In this document: piece by piece, positions 52,761-64,000 of the stretch
Layout of the letters: the number at the start of each line of letters is the position of its first letter
Position numbering within the stretch: the first letter of the stretch is position 1
Assembly (NCBI GenBank): GCA_964006375.1
Contig: OZ023267.1
Location: forward strand, 32,111,266 to 32,175,265
Source: Tillus elongatus
Taxonomy: Eukaryota > Arthropoda > Insecta > Coleoptera > Cleridae
Length of the DNA: 64,000 nucleotides
Direction: 5' to 3'
Position numbers and translations under genes: made by a program
Notes under the pieces: model-generated
The model's input: the letters and a program-made list of their open reading frames with translations, nothing else
What the model was told of the DNA's origin: nothing
Databases searched by the model: none

Positions 52761-52839
52761 CCTTAGCCATATCAAACTGAAAACAACTTGAGAAAACGCA
52801 TAAAAGATAAAATATATAAAGTCTCATGTGATTTCGGTT

Positions 52840-53266
<427 letters not shown>

Positions 53267-53576
53267 AGTGATGGGAGTTTGCTGACGTGAGTATGTGATA
53301 AAGACAGGTAGTTCCGAGCCGATACCGTTTACCTGAGACTTACTTTCATTCTGTATTTGACAAAGCTGAACCGTTCAGCGAACCTGTAGTTATACATTCA
53401 ACAAAATGGTATAAATCAATTTGTTCATTTATCTAAGTTAAAAAGAACTACTTATTTACAAATCTTTGAGAAGAGTTACTTACCTAACGCAACTATTGTG
53501 ACAAGAGTTTTATTACTTACCAGTAAAATACGACGAAACCTTGTTACCGTGTTTCCTTTAAGCCAAGCGGGGTCTA
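53267..53576. other. probable PLE 3' region
   Basis: No coding signal; lies between the endonuclease fragment and hammerhead-like motifs. Confidence 0.3.
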
Positions 53577-53676
53577 CATGGTGGTACTCCCAAAACATTC
53601 TGAAAACCTGATTTATTTTACTAGATTATCATATATCTGGATAAAACTCAATTCACATTACAACCGTGATTTAAAA

Positions 53677-53716
53677 ACTGACGATCGCCTTTCTAGCAAG
53701 GCTAGCTTTATCAGGG
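53677..53716 (-). ncRNA. hammerhead-like remnant
   Basis: Minus strand CUGAUAA, AGCUAGC/GCUAGA, GGCGAUCGUC: the ACGAUCGU family with damaged core boxes. Confidence 0.35.
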
Positions 53717-53861
53717 AAATAAGACACGTTCTCATTTCTTTTATAAAGCTAACTTCCCTTAAAAAATCCTCATCGTGTGTAAAGGCAACGGTTGTGGTAA
53801 AACATGTTTTACCAGATAAGCACACTTGGAAAACCCAAATCACCAAAACCCATTTAAGAAA

Positions 53862-53902
53862 ACCTGACAATCGTTTTACTAACCAAGTTAGCGTCATCAG
53901 AC
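53862..53902 (-). ncRNA. hammerhead-like ribozyme remnant
   Basis: Minus strand CUGAUGA, extra C, helix II GCUAAC/GUUAGU, then AAAAC where GAAAC is required, and ACGAUUGUC. The tail GGTGATTTGGGTTTTCC follows as in the other copies. The loss of the core G should inactivate it. Confidence 0.5.
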
Positions 53903-53904
53903 GA

Positions 53905-54147
53905 TGAAGAATTATAAATATCTTATATCCACAACTCCATTTATATTCTTCTGCAGGTTCTCGATCACTAACGATTTTGGGAGGTTCAGCGACACAAAAA
54001 TTAACATATTTCGTTTCGCGGAAATGTTTGAAGTCTTTTATTATCCATCGGACGTGCTGCTGCTGGTATTTCTGGTAAAAAAAATTACCAGTAGACTACA
54101 AATAGGCGGTGGAGCCAAATTCATACACTTTTTATTATTATATTTAG

Positions 54148-54149
<2 letters not shown>
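53905..54149. other. no gene seen
   Basis: Nothing recognised. Confidence 0.3.

Positions 54150-54201
<52 letters not shown>
54150..54201. repeat. (AT)n microsatellite
   Basis: The shortest of the tracts, about 52 bp. Confidence 0.97.
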
Positions 54202-54205
<4 letters not shown>

Positions 54206-54269
54206 CATGAAATAAAATAGTGTTAACTGCAAGCACAAGATTATGGTTATTTATGAAACATATATATAA

Positions 54270-54475
54270 TAAAAATAATGGACTGAATTAATTAAAATTT
54301 GACGAGTAGCTTCCTTTTACAAGTGGCTTATATAAGTTCCTTAGCCAGGGAGATCTGACCAGTTTTTTTCGGAAAATTTAGCGTTTTCTTTTGGGAAATT
54401 TTTAGATCTGCGGAAATAACAAAACCAGGGCAACGAAATTTGGTACGCTGCTTTACTACGTTAAACCAAAATAAA
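54270..54475 (+). mobile_element. DINE-like internal fragment
   Basis: Contains AAGTGGCTTATATAAGTTCC, TTAGCCAGGGAGATC, GGAAATAACAAAACCAGG and CGAAATTTGGTACGC in the usual order; no ends. Confidence 0.55.
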
Positions 54476-54849
54476 AAATTGTAGATTGGATTGTTAAATT
54501 TGGCAGAACAATGTTAGGTACATATCATATTACAAAGAATATTCAATATTAGGTAACTAGAAGTCATGTCAAGTAGTGACTACAAATATGAAATCAAGAC
54601 AAGTAGAATATTTTGTTAGGTATATCACAAGATTCGTTAATTCAGTAAATGCACATTAATTAAAAAGTATAAGGTGAAAATCATATACCGGACACAATAG
54701 GTCTTCTTTTTGCAACACTCTTGCGGTTAAATGACTAATTTTAAATTTTAACGTACATATAATAACTCTCCAAACGACGATATATATGTTTACTTTCGAA
54801 GGCGTGTAGCTGTTCTGGTTGTCAACCACTTTTTCTTAATTTTAGATTC
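54476..54849. other. no gene seen
   Basis: Nothing recognised. Confidence 0.3.
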
Positions 54850-55465
54850 TCCTGATTTACCTTGTGATTATTATCCCAAATACGGAAGGTCTATCTATAG
54901 TACCGTATCTTCGTTACGCTAAATGTTGTTTGAATCTAATTTCAATATATCTTTTTGTTTGTCCGATCTATTCAAGATCGCAATCTTGACAAATTATGCC
55001 ATAAATCACATGCATTTTGGCGGTACTATCCTTGCCTTTTGCGTTACCTAGCAAGTTTTTCAAAGTAATTTTTTTATCGAAAATGTTAGTTGTAACTTGG
55101 CTTTTTTTAAATTGCTTTCTAGACCCCTCGAAATTCGAGATTCAAATGGTAAGCATAAAAAGTTTTTTTAGGCGTTTTCTCGTCTAAAAGCCGTTGATTC
55201 CGCTAACATTTTTCTGTTTGTTAGTTAATTTCTCCACTAAACAAGCAGTGTATCCGTTATATTCGGACACGTTCTTAATATACCCCAATTCTTTGATATA
55301 TCTATTTTTACTTAAAGGTAAATTAATTAATGTGTTTACCAAAAAAAAAATCAGACGAACCATTTTTTGTGCGTACGTATGATGAGAGTCATTCGGAATG
55401 TAACTTAGAGTGGTGGTTTCCTTCGTATAGGCATCAGATTCTAAAGTGTTATTATTTTTGATCAC
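54850..55465 (-). pseudogene. Penelope-like element: RT C-terminus and GIY-YIG endonuclease
   Basis: The minus strand from 55465 reads LINLPLSKNRYIKELGYIKN and NGYTACLVEKLTNKQ (RT-endonuclease linker). Further on come IYGIICQDCDLE near 55000 and IGQTKRYIEIRFKQHLA near 54945, the two GIY-YIG motifs with the catalytic Arg. Stops occur between and after them. Related to, but clearly diverged from, the copy at 41.8 kb. Confidence 0.75.
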
Positions 55466-55567
55466 TAGTACATCTAGAGAGGTAGTTTATTATTTATTTC
55501 TAATTCGTGGGTAAATTTATAAAATAAATAGATAATGAAAAATTGAGCTATTTGCGCGAAACGAAAT

Positions 55568-55765
55568 AGGTTAATTTATGTGTCGTTTGACCTCCCTAAA
55601 TCCTTAGTGACTACCTGCAGGAGAATGCAAATAGAGTTGTAGATATAAGATATTGTGAATTCTTCATCCTCTGATGACGCTAACTTGGTTAGCGGAACAA
55701 TCATCAGGTGTCTTAAAATGTGTTGTGGTGATTTGGGTTCCCCAAGTGTGTTTATCAGTGCTCAT
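55568..55765 (+). repeat. PLE terminal repeat-like segment with hammerhead
   Basis: The best-preserved tail of the ACGAUCGU family; includes GTCGTTTGACCTCCCTAAAT and GGTGATTTGGGTTCCCC. Confidence 0.65.
55668..55708 (+). ncRNA. hammerhead-like ribozyme remnant
   Basis: CCU and AGG form a short helix I. Core CUGAUGA is followed by an extra C, and helix II is GCUAAC-UUG-GUUAGC (six perfect pairs). The second core box has mutated to GGAAC. Helix III reads ACAAUCAUC, so the palindrome is also damaged. Confidence 0.55.
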
Positions 55766-56380
55766 CTCAGGTTCCAATCTTCACTTGCGTTTAGTAACAG
55801 GTTAAACAAAGTTCAACATAAATAAAACAGTATTTAAAGACGTTCAATATTTTATTCTTCAAAATAAAATACATATAATTATAATTTTTAGTTTAATAAT
55901 AAATGAGATTCTCAAATCGCGCTCATTAAACTTTTAAGTACGATTTGAGCCCTCGGACATTCATAAATATATTATTACAGCAATTATAATAATACGTTAT
56001 ATATTATATACATTTATAGTCGATATAGTAATTCACAATGGATGATGAGATAATGCCTATAATAATAATAATAAGTCTATCTTTTATAAATTCAAAAAAT
56101 GTCTCAATTGAGAAACTATTGGATAATGTACACAATTGTTGATTTTCTAATTTAATTAACAATTTGGCAATTTGCCCAACATACAAGTACAGTTTCGATC
56201 ACAGGGATTTTCTTCAATACATTAAATATAAAACTATCCAATCACACGACTTTGCTAGATATATTTTGGTAACTTAGTTAATATAGACCATAAAACTTCC
56301 ATTTGAAAAAAAAAATCAGCAAATTAAACAAACCTGTCATTCAAATTTAGTTACAAAATTTCAAAACTGCTTAAAATATT
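55766..56380. other. no gene seen
   Basis: A short (AAT)n run near 56064; otherwise unrecognised. Confidence 0.4.
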
Positions 56381-57414
56381 TATACAGTGTTTTAAAAATG
56401 TCTGACCCAAATTCTATGACGTATAGTACACCAAAAAATAAGTGTAGAGTTGTAGAGTACTCTATACAACTACTTCCGAAAATGTATCCCTAAGGAGCTA
56501 CAGCCCCTAGAAAAAGGCTCTCAAAAATGGTTTATTGGCATTTTTTTTAAACTACTACAGGTAGCTTAATGAAATTTGACACAGAGACGTAGTTTTTATG
56601 GTAAATATTACTAACTTCGTATTTTATTAAGAGGCGTAACTTACGAGGGGATTGGAATGGTTCAATTTCCATATATTTTTCGTTCGTAGTTTTATCGAAC
56701 ACACGTATCAAAAATCTGAAGGCTCCAAGTTATTTTACAGAAAAAATGTATTCTTGTTAAAATGTTCTAAAGTTGACCGTTTTCGAGTAATTTGCAGTTG
56801 AATGTTGATGTATTTTTCAAGATTTTGAACTCACTTGTCCAAAATGTCTTCGAAAATCTTTTGAATTTTTCAGCGTATCTTTTCACACCCGCATTTCCCA
56901 AACACCAACCAAAGGTTAAAATCATATCAACCGAGGGCCAACATATGTATCATTAGACATTTTTAAAAATAAATAACACAAATAATATTGTGATAATTAC
57001 AATTAGTCAAACAATGTCAAGCTGATATTTTGCTCATTTGCTAAATTTATATCATTGCCTACTTAAAAGATTTTCGAAGGTATTCTGGACAAGCGATTTC
57101 AAAAGCTTGAAAATACGTCAACATTCAACTATCAGTTACTCGAAAACGGTCAACTTTAAAACATTTTAATAAAAATACGTTTTTTATCTAAAATAAATGA
57201 GGCTTTCAGATTCTCGATAGATGTATTTGATAAAACCACGCACAAAATGTTTTTAAGAAAATGAAAAAAAAAACTATTTTTGATCGTCTTTTTCTAGGGG
57301 CTGTAGCTCCTTAAGGGTGCATTTTTGCAAATGGTTTTATAAAGTAAACTACACTTAATTTTTGGTGTAGTATACGTCCTAGAATTTTAGCAGATATTTT
57401 TGAAACACTTTGTA
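56381..57414. mobile_element. ~1-kb fold-back MITE
   Basis: The termini TACAGTGTTTTAAAAATGTC and (reversed) TACAAAGTGTTTCAAAAATA head arms that stay complementary for about 400 bp. Examples: GGAGCTACAGCCCCTAGAAA against TTTCTAGGGGCTGTAGCTCC, and TTGACCGTTTTCGAGTA against its complement. A unique ~180-bp centre (about 56870-57050) separates them. No coding capacity; TA at the left boundary suggests mariner-type mobilisation. Confidence 0.8.
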
Positions 57415-57486
57415 GGTAGGTTATTTGAATTCAGGTAAGTACTAAATAACGTAGGTTCTTCCGCATTTGAGTCCTGCTTCTTACCC

Positions 57487-58248
<762 letters not shown>

Positions 58249-58520
58249 TTTTAACCGACTTCAAAAAAAGGAGTAAGTTCTCAATTCGACTGTATGTTTT
58301 TTTATGTGTGTTACCTTAGAACTTTTTTCTAGTAGGACCGATTTTCGTGATTCTTTTTTACTTGAAAGCTGATTTTTCTCGTGTAGTTCCGTATCAATTT
58401 GATCAAGATGTGACCAGTAGTTTTTGAGTTATCCTTAATTTACCTCCGATACCACGTTAACAAATGGTGGCAGCGGTAATATAAATTTTTGAGTTATGCC
58501 TAACGAAGTCGGTTTTATTT
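58249..58520 (+). mobile_element. ~270-bp short interspersed element with AACCGACTTC ends
   Basis: Starts TTAACCGACTTCAAAAAAAG and ends GAAGTCGGTTTTATTTATTT, giving a 10-bp terminal inverted repeat. The interior (GTTCTCAATTCGACTG, GACCGATTTTCGTGATTC, TTTTTGAGTTATCC) resembles a repeat abundant in several insect genomes as I remember it; that resemblance is from memory, not checked. Confidence 0.5.
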
Positions 58521-58979
58521 ATTTATTTTTTTACCTGTTGTAACCATTGCAGTTCACTTCAATTTTATAGCAAGTTAGGAGCGGGTTCGGGACTCATTTG
58601 AAAATAGTCCCGAACGTCTTTTAACTGCCAGAGAATTTTTTGTCTATACTTCACGGCAAATGGCGGATTCAAAAGACAATTTAGTAATAGATCACACTTT
58701 AAATTTTGGGCACGGCTGATGATTTTTTGCACTGAAAACAAGAACATTTCGTATACTACATATTACCATTTTGAACATCCTATCTTTGCTAAACCGAATT
58801 TTCTATAGTGGTGGCTCTGGAGACAAAGCATGACTTCAAAACATACGGGCTCACTAGACGCTTTAATCTACGCAGTAAATATAAAGTAGCAGAAAGTTCT
58901 TTGCTTAATTGCTCAACATAAAGCACACAGTTCATCCAAAGTCAGACCCAAAATTTCACAGGGTCATTACCTGCTATGC
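58521..58979. other. no gene seen
   Basis: Nothing recognised. Confidence 0.35.
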
Positions 58980-60469
58980 ACACCACGAGGGCTTACAGCC
59001 TCAATACTAACGTACCGTGGGTGCCGGCAAGGAATTTCACAACTTTGAAGTCCTCGGGACGAAAGAGCGGGCATAACAAGATGTTCTATGTCTGGTGACC
59101 TGGACAGTAAAACGGTGCATTCGCTCTGTTCCCTTGGTAGATCTGTTGGGGGCAGCAGGTGGAGGAACTATGGAAGAAAGCTCCTCTGAGCACTGCCCGT
59201 GCAGATATCTATAACAGAGAGAGAGGTCACTAACGTCACGTCGTTTGGCAAGGGATGGCAGACTTTGGGTGAGGGTAGGGACACCGATGAGACGCATAGC
59301 TCTCTTCTAAATGGAGTCCAGGATAGCAAGTGTAGAAGCGGCAGGAGCACCCCAGATGAGGGAGCAGTATTCGAGGTTTGGTCTTATTTGTGAAGTATAT
59401 GATGTATAGAGATTAGCTGGTAAAAAGTATTTACGAGACCTAATTTCTTAGCAGCCGCTTCTGCAATTGATGTGAAATGTTGATGCCAATTTAAATTCCG
59501 ATCTACAGAAATGTCAACAAGTGAAAAGGACTCATTACTTTGAATAACTTGGTTGTTCATGGTGATGGGTCTAGGGCCTGTGTATCTCTTATGAGAAAGA
59601 AAGCAAGACTGCGATTTGGTGGGGTTGAATTGTACAAGATTTCTACTTCCCCAGTCTAATATTTTTTGGAGATCCGCGGAGATAGAACCCTCCATGAGTC
59701 TGCGATCCTCATCTAGATGGGCTAAAGAGACAGGCTTAAAATACTGTATATTTGAGTGGAGGATGCTGTCGTCCGCGTAACTGTGAACTGGATTGGATGT
59801 GCTGGAGAGGAGGTCATTGATGTAGAGAAGAAACAAAGCAAGAGCTAAAGCTGAACCTTGAGGAACTCCTGCATTAACTGGATACAGTTTAGAGGAAAGG
59901 CCATCCACGACAACCGAAATGCTCCGGTTGGAGAGAAAATTTGCTGTGCAGGTACAGAGTTTTGGTCGTAGGTCATAGGCCGGAAGTGTATTAAGCAGCG
60001 CTGCGTGCCAGACCTGGTCGAATGCTTTGGATATGTCTAGAGCGACAATCTAGGATTCACTGTGTAGTTCCGCAGACTTGTTTCAAGAATGGGTGACAAA
60101 GGAAAGGGGGTCTACAGTTGATCTGCGCTGACGGAATCCATACTGCCTGTCGTGGATTAGACTGTGTGTTTCAAGAAATTTTAGTAATTCTGTGTTTATA
60201 TACTTTTCCATTACTTTAGAGACGACTGAAACGAGAGAAATAGGCCTGTAGTTGCTAGGAAGCGCTTTGGATCCTTTCTTGGGAACTGTTTGTACTCGAG
60301 CAGTTTTCCAGTTACTAGGGAATATGCCTCTATTATAAGATGTCTGAAACAGACGAGTCAGGACAGGAGCAAGTTCTGGTGCGCATTATTTGAGAACAAT
60401 TTCTTGGATCTCGTCAAGGCCAGAGGCTTTCCTGGTATTAAGAGAAGGTGGTATTAAGAGAAGAGAGTT
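58980..60469 (-). mobile_element. LINE copy D, 5'-truncated
   Basis: Matches copy A from about base 2535 of the window to its 3' end. About 85 bp near the 3' end (between CGTGGGTG and CCGGCAAGG) is deleted. At the truncation point GTGGTATTAAGAGAAG is duplicated, a small rearrangement of the kind left by aberrant reverse transcription. Confidence 0.92.
59037..60469 (-). pseudogene. LINE reverse transcriptase fragment
   Basis: Contains the first catalytic region with ALDISKAFDQVWH, GVPQGSALALALFLLYINDL, the intact YADD in HSYADDSILH (about 59781-59770) and the C-terminal blocks. An in-frame stop lies just before the ALDIS motif (about 60052), and a deletion and frameshift at about 59430-59440 remove part of FLFRARKYFS. 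Confidence 0.9.
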
Positions 60470-60499
60470 CCGCCAGACAAGTTTCTTATCCTATTAATT

Positions 60500-60835
60500 C
60501 AGTGATATCGATAGCATTTTTGTGCAAACTAATAAAAGTGAGTCGTCGGCGTAGCAGATAGCCCTAAAAGGCATCCTGTGGTAGTGCAGCTTGTTTATGT
60601 AAATAATGAATAATGTGGTGGCAAAAACGAACCCTGGGGCACGCTATGCCCAACCACCTTAATTATCTGACTCGTCCATATGCCATCGGGACAGCCTGCC
60701 GTGTGTACTAAGATATGACTCCAAAAATCTAATACAGCTTCACGAACGTCCATAGAATTCCAACTTCTTCAACAGTGTTGAGTGAGACACGCAGTCAAAA
60801 CCCGCGGAGAGATTGCATAATAGCATATCCGAATG
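60500..60835 (-). pseudogene. reverse transcriptase fragment of another LINE
   Basis: The minus strand reads LSAGFDCVSHSTLLKKLEFY (first catalytic Asp region), FLESYLSTHGRLSR, PGFVFATTLFIIYINKLH and AICYADDSLLLVC (YADD intact). It has at least three stops. The sequence is distinct from copies A-D, so this is a third LINE lineage adjoining copy D. Confidence 0.7.
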
Positions 60836-61824
60836 CTCTATATAAAGGATACACTCTAAAAAAACTTTTAAAAATGGTTTGTATTGCGATTGAGAAAAGT
60901 TTGAAAAAATTCGCCCATTTACTCATAATATATTTCTAATTTTAGACAACTAATATGTAAAAACTAACGCTTTATAAACTATATACTTCAAAATATATCT
61001 AGCAAATATAAAATTTTCTATGCTAAAAGTATTCATCTCCTTAACTCATTTTATTTTTAGTTACTTAAGATGCTTTAGACTGTTTTTTTTGTATATACAT
61101 AAGAGTTTTCAAAGCGCAAAGTCTCACAAGAGGATGCACAAAAGTATCTGTCGATTTCAAAAGTCAATCGCTCTTATATAAATTTGTAGCTAAATAATGC
61201 TTCTGTCTAGATCCAATGGGTTGCATGATATTTTTTAATAAATAATTTAAAAAAAAGTTAGAATAACCACTTTATAGACCACTTAAAATAACCGCTCTGG
61301 CTCCAAAAATTCAAAGTAATTTTTTTGGGCAATTGGCCATCACAAATTAAAATCGAATTTAACCAAATGTTACTTGCCTTTTATGAAGCAGAAACTACAA
61401 ACCATATCTTACACAAAGGGGAGTTCGGCATAATTTTTGTCAAATCATTGCAGTTTTAGAAGTAATTGATCACTGAATGAACTTTTACAAAAAATACACC
61501 TTACCCAATGTGATTAGTCCCTATTAGATTAGCAACTGCAAATCGTAAAATTTTAAACAAAGTGTATGTTTTTTTGGTAAGACATCTTATTTACCAAAAG
61601 TAATTGAACATTTAGTGAACTCCCATGAAAATAAATGTCTATTTAATCCGAGCAGACTTATACAGGGTAAATTTTTAAAAGTGTTACAAGAGGATATTTT
61701 AAGCACAATTTCATTTGCCCCTACGTACAAAAGTACGTATGCTTGAAAAAAATTAATTGCTCTTTCGCTTACCGAATTATGATTTATTAGGTTAAAATAC
61801 CTTATTGAACCAAAATCCTGACCC
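60836..61824. other. no gene recognised
   Basis: A mariner-type terminus TACAGGGTAAATTTTTAAAA occurs at 61661. Otherwise unassigned. Confidence 0.35.
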
Positions 61825-62135
61825 AAAAATGTCGTTTCAGCAAGAAGCAGTATAGGCCGGTAATTATTTGAATGCAATATTTGAAAACAGGTGGATTGAT
61901 CGAACAGGCCCTGCTAGGTCCCCGGATTTAACCCCATTGATTATTTCTTTTGGGTTTTTGTTCGGCGGCTACACCTACAACTTTAGATGATAGTAAAAAC
62001 AGAATCCGGTTTGCTCGCTCATTAGTGGCACTTGAAATGTTGCAGTATGTATGGGTTTCATTTAGAAAAACAGCACCCAAGAGTTTGGAAGTTGAAGGGG
62101 GACATTTCGAAAATGTTCTCGCGCATGAACGATGA
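61825..62135 (+). pseudogene. mariner (D,D41D-type) transposase C-terminal fragment
   Basis: Reads SFQQEAV (second catalytic Asp replaced by Glu), then GNYLNAIFENRWIDRTGPAR and SPDLTP. After frameshifts it continues KNRIRFARSLVALEMLQYVW and LEVEGGHFENVLAHER. A third divergent family of the D,D41D type in the window. Confidence 0.7.
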
Positions 62136-62235
62136 CAATAAGCTGAAATTTAATTGTTAATATTTTTTTTTGTATATTAATCAAATATATCATAATTTCG
62201 TAACCGAAAGGAAAAAGAAAATTTTTTTTTATATA
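62136..62235. other. unrecognised
   Basis: Short AT-rich spacer. Confidence 0.3.
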
Positions 62236-62299
62236 CAGACTTGGAGACTACTTCTCTGGCTTCACTGTTGGGTTAGATGTTTTCGGATGTTGTTCAACG

Positions 62300-62341
62300 T
62301 TTCTGTCACTAGTTTCGCTGCTTGACAGCATTCTCAGGCAG
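62300..62341 (-). ncRNA. hammerhead-like remnant in left PLE arm
   Basis: Minus strand CUGAGAA (core G changed to A), helix II GCUG/CAGC, GAAAC, palindrome ACUAGU, but G at the cleavage position. Expected inactive. Confidence 0.45.
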
Positions 62342-62892
62342 ATTAAAATTGAATAAGCACGAAATCATGAGAACTACAAATAAAAATTTGTTGCTATGTT
62401 ATGATATAATGTTTTGATCAAAAAGTTCATCAAATTTTAAATTAAATTAATTGAAACACAGATGACGGATGAGGCTTTCAAAATGTCTACGTGATGTATG
62501 TCAATATTTAACGTAAAAATAGAACTAGCTAATAATAACTATATTAACAGTTACGACAATAAAATAACTAAACAATAACAGTAATAAAGCAGTCTCTATA
62601 CAACGAAAGTATCGACATACATCAACTCATTATCTCATTACAACTTTTTTGAAAGAATAGTTTATTTTATTATTTTCTTAGACTTATTTAATTAGAAGGA
62701 AGAATATCCAAGAAAGGGGAATTCATTAAATCAGTTTGCTCATTTAAAACAAGGTAGTTATTGTCGTGTGTGCGCTTTTTGACTTACAAAGCTTCAAAAA
62801 AGTCTAGTTAATTTTAGATACCTGTACAAATACAAAGGTAGGTTTTAAATGGTACAACACGACGCGTGAGTTGCTATTTAACGCGAAAAAAA

Positions 62893-63081
62893 ATCTTGTT
62901 TCTTGACAAAAGCTGGAGTTTATAAATAAGCTTGTACATATTGTAATGCAATATACATAGGCCAAACCTCTAGAAATTTTAACACCCGATACAAGGAACA
63001 TATTTCTGCATTTAGAAATAACCACGCTGACAAATCTACATTTGCAAAACATATTATTGACACCGAAACCTGCAGTAAATA
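62893..63081 (+). pseudogene. PLE GIY-YIG endonuclease domain
   Basis: Reads KAGVYK then a TAA, ACTYCNAIYIGQTSRNFNTR with the YIG motif and catalytic Arg, YKEHISAFRNNHADKSTFAK and HIIDTETC before a stop at about 63079. The in-frame TAA within the first motif and missing upstream RT make it non-functional. Confidence 0.75.
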
Positions 63082-63563
63082 ATCGTATACAACCACAAAT
63101 TTTTGTATTAACAAACGTAAACTAGACTTTTTTTAAGCTTTGGAAGTCAAAAAGCACACACACACCACAATAGCTACCTTGTTTTAAATGAGCAAACTGG
63201 TTTAATCATTTCTTGGATATTCTTCTTTCTAATTAAATAAGTCAAAGAAAATAAAATAAACTATTCTTTCAAAAAAGTTGTAATAAGATAATGAGTTGAT
63301 GTATGTCGATACTTTCGTTGTATAGATACTGTTATTGTTTAGTTATTTTATTGTTATAATTGTTATAGTTACTATACGCTAGTTCTATTTCTATGTTAAA
63401 TATTGACATACATCACGTAGAAATTTTGAAAGCCTCATACGTCATCTGTGTTTTATTTCATTTTATTTGAATTTGATGAATTTTTTGATCAAAACATCAT
63501 ATCATAACATAGCAACAGATGTTTATTTGTAGTTGTCATGATTTCGTACTTATTAAATTTTAA

Positions 63564-63610
63564 TCTGTCTGAGAATGCTGTAAAACAGCGAATCTATAGT
63601 CACAGAAACG
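63564..63610 (+). ncRNA. hammerhead-like remnant in right PLE arm
   Basis: CUGAGAA, helix II GCUG/CAGC, GAAUC, UAUAGU and cleavage C. Between the two arms every position of a good ribozyme except the core G is represented in one copy or the other. Confidence 0.45.
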
Positions 63611-63685
63611 TTGAACAACATCCGAGAACATCTAACCCAACAGTGAAGCCAGAGAAGTAGTCTCCAAGCCTGTATATAGTATGGA

Positions 63686-64000
63686 CCAGTTTCACCAAGA
63701 GCAACCACAATCTACGAAAAATTTCTTTTTCACACGGATCTAGTTTTTTACGTAGATTCTAATTTTAAAAATAGTAGTAGTAGTACATTACCCCATAAAG
63801 TTACCTACCGCCACTGTAAACACAGAGGGGGGGGGGGGTGTACAAATGACAACATATTTTTAAATATGTCCCTCCGTTTCTCTATTATTAAACGATAACT
63901 TCACAAAAAATATGCGTTTTCCAGACATCCCCTTGTAACACCTTAAAAAACCCTGTATATGTCTGTCTTAGCATTAACCAATTAATAGATTTCTTATACT
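63686..64000. other. no gene; poly-G run at 63827-63838
   Basis: A 12-G run is unusual in this AT-rich window. AAAAAACCCTGTATATG near 63946 resembles a mariner terminal end pointing out of the window. Confidence 0.4.

Larger units (their letters stand above)
62236..63685 (+). mobile_element. Penelope-like element with inverted terminal repeats
   Basis: Two arms of about 500-550 bp are inverted copies of each other: left about 62236-62790, right about 63130-63685. Matching landmarks include GGCTTCACTGTTGGGTTAGA (left) against its complement at 63635-63655, and ACAAGGTAGTTATTGTCGTG against CACCACAATAGCTACCTTGT. Between them lies only a GIY-YIG endonuclease fragment on the plus strand. PLEs are known for LTR-like repeats in direct or inverted arrangement, so this is a 5'-truncated PLE in the inverted configuration. 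Confidence 0.75.

Overview
This window is arthropod nuclear DNA, most likely insect, from an AT-rich intergenic or intronic region saturated with transposable elements. I see no bacterial or viral gene set, no complete host gene, no rRNA and no functional tRNA. The evidence is a nearly complete non-LTR retrotransposon, Tc1/mariner (IS630 superfamily) transposons of the D,D41D type, Penelope-like elements (PLEs) with GIY-YIG endonuclease, tRNA-derived SINE promoters, a DINE/Helentron-like non-autonomous family, and about twenty long (AT)n tracts.

Layout. 1-4.1 kb: small tandem duplication, then a LINE with an unbroken endonuclease-reverse transcriptase frame. 4.5-9.5 kb: scrambled mariner remnant, DINE-like copies, and a mariner copy lying inside the (AT)n core of one of them. 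9.5-14.7 kb: mostly unrecognised, with one 5'-truncated LINE copy. 14.8-16.7 kb: SINE and DINE-like mosaics. 17.0-17.45 kb: a 310-bp-period direct repeat in which each copy carries an excellent type I hammerhead ribozyme on the minus strand, i.e. a retrozyme-like element. 17.9-31 kb: two more mariner copies, seven DINE-like copies, a second LINE. 32-34.7 kb: a 2.7-kb mariner with very long inverted repeats. 35 kb: a 314-bp tandem duplication. 36.6-39.4 kb: nested DINE/MITE complex. 39.4-41.3 kb: the best candidate for host gene exons. 41.8-55.8 kb: PLE fragments and many hammerhead-like PLE terminal repeats. 56.4-58.5 kb: fold-back MITE and a short MITE. 59-60.8 kb: two LINE fragments on the minus strand. 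61.8-63.7 kb: mariner C-terminal fragment and a PLE endonuclease flanked by ~500-bp inverted terminal repeats.

The features form an ecosystem rather than a pathway. DINE-like elements carry an (AT)n core; TA-targeting mariner elements sit inside (AT)n tracts; PLEs and the retrozyme-like repeat share hammerhead architecture, and PLE machinery is a plausible mobiliser of the latter. The strongest unusual signal is the set of hammerhead motifs: at least four sequence families, each with a short self-complementary helix III, which is the hallmark of dimeric hammerheads. All readings are by eye; coordinates of repeat ends are approximate to a few bases (tens of bases for diverged copies).
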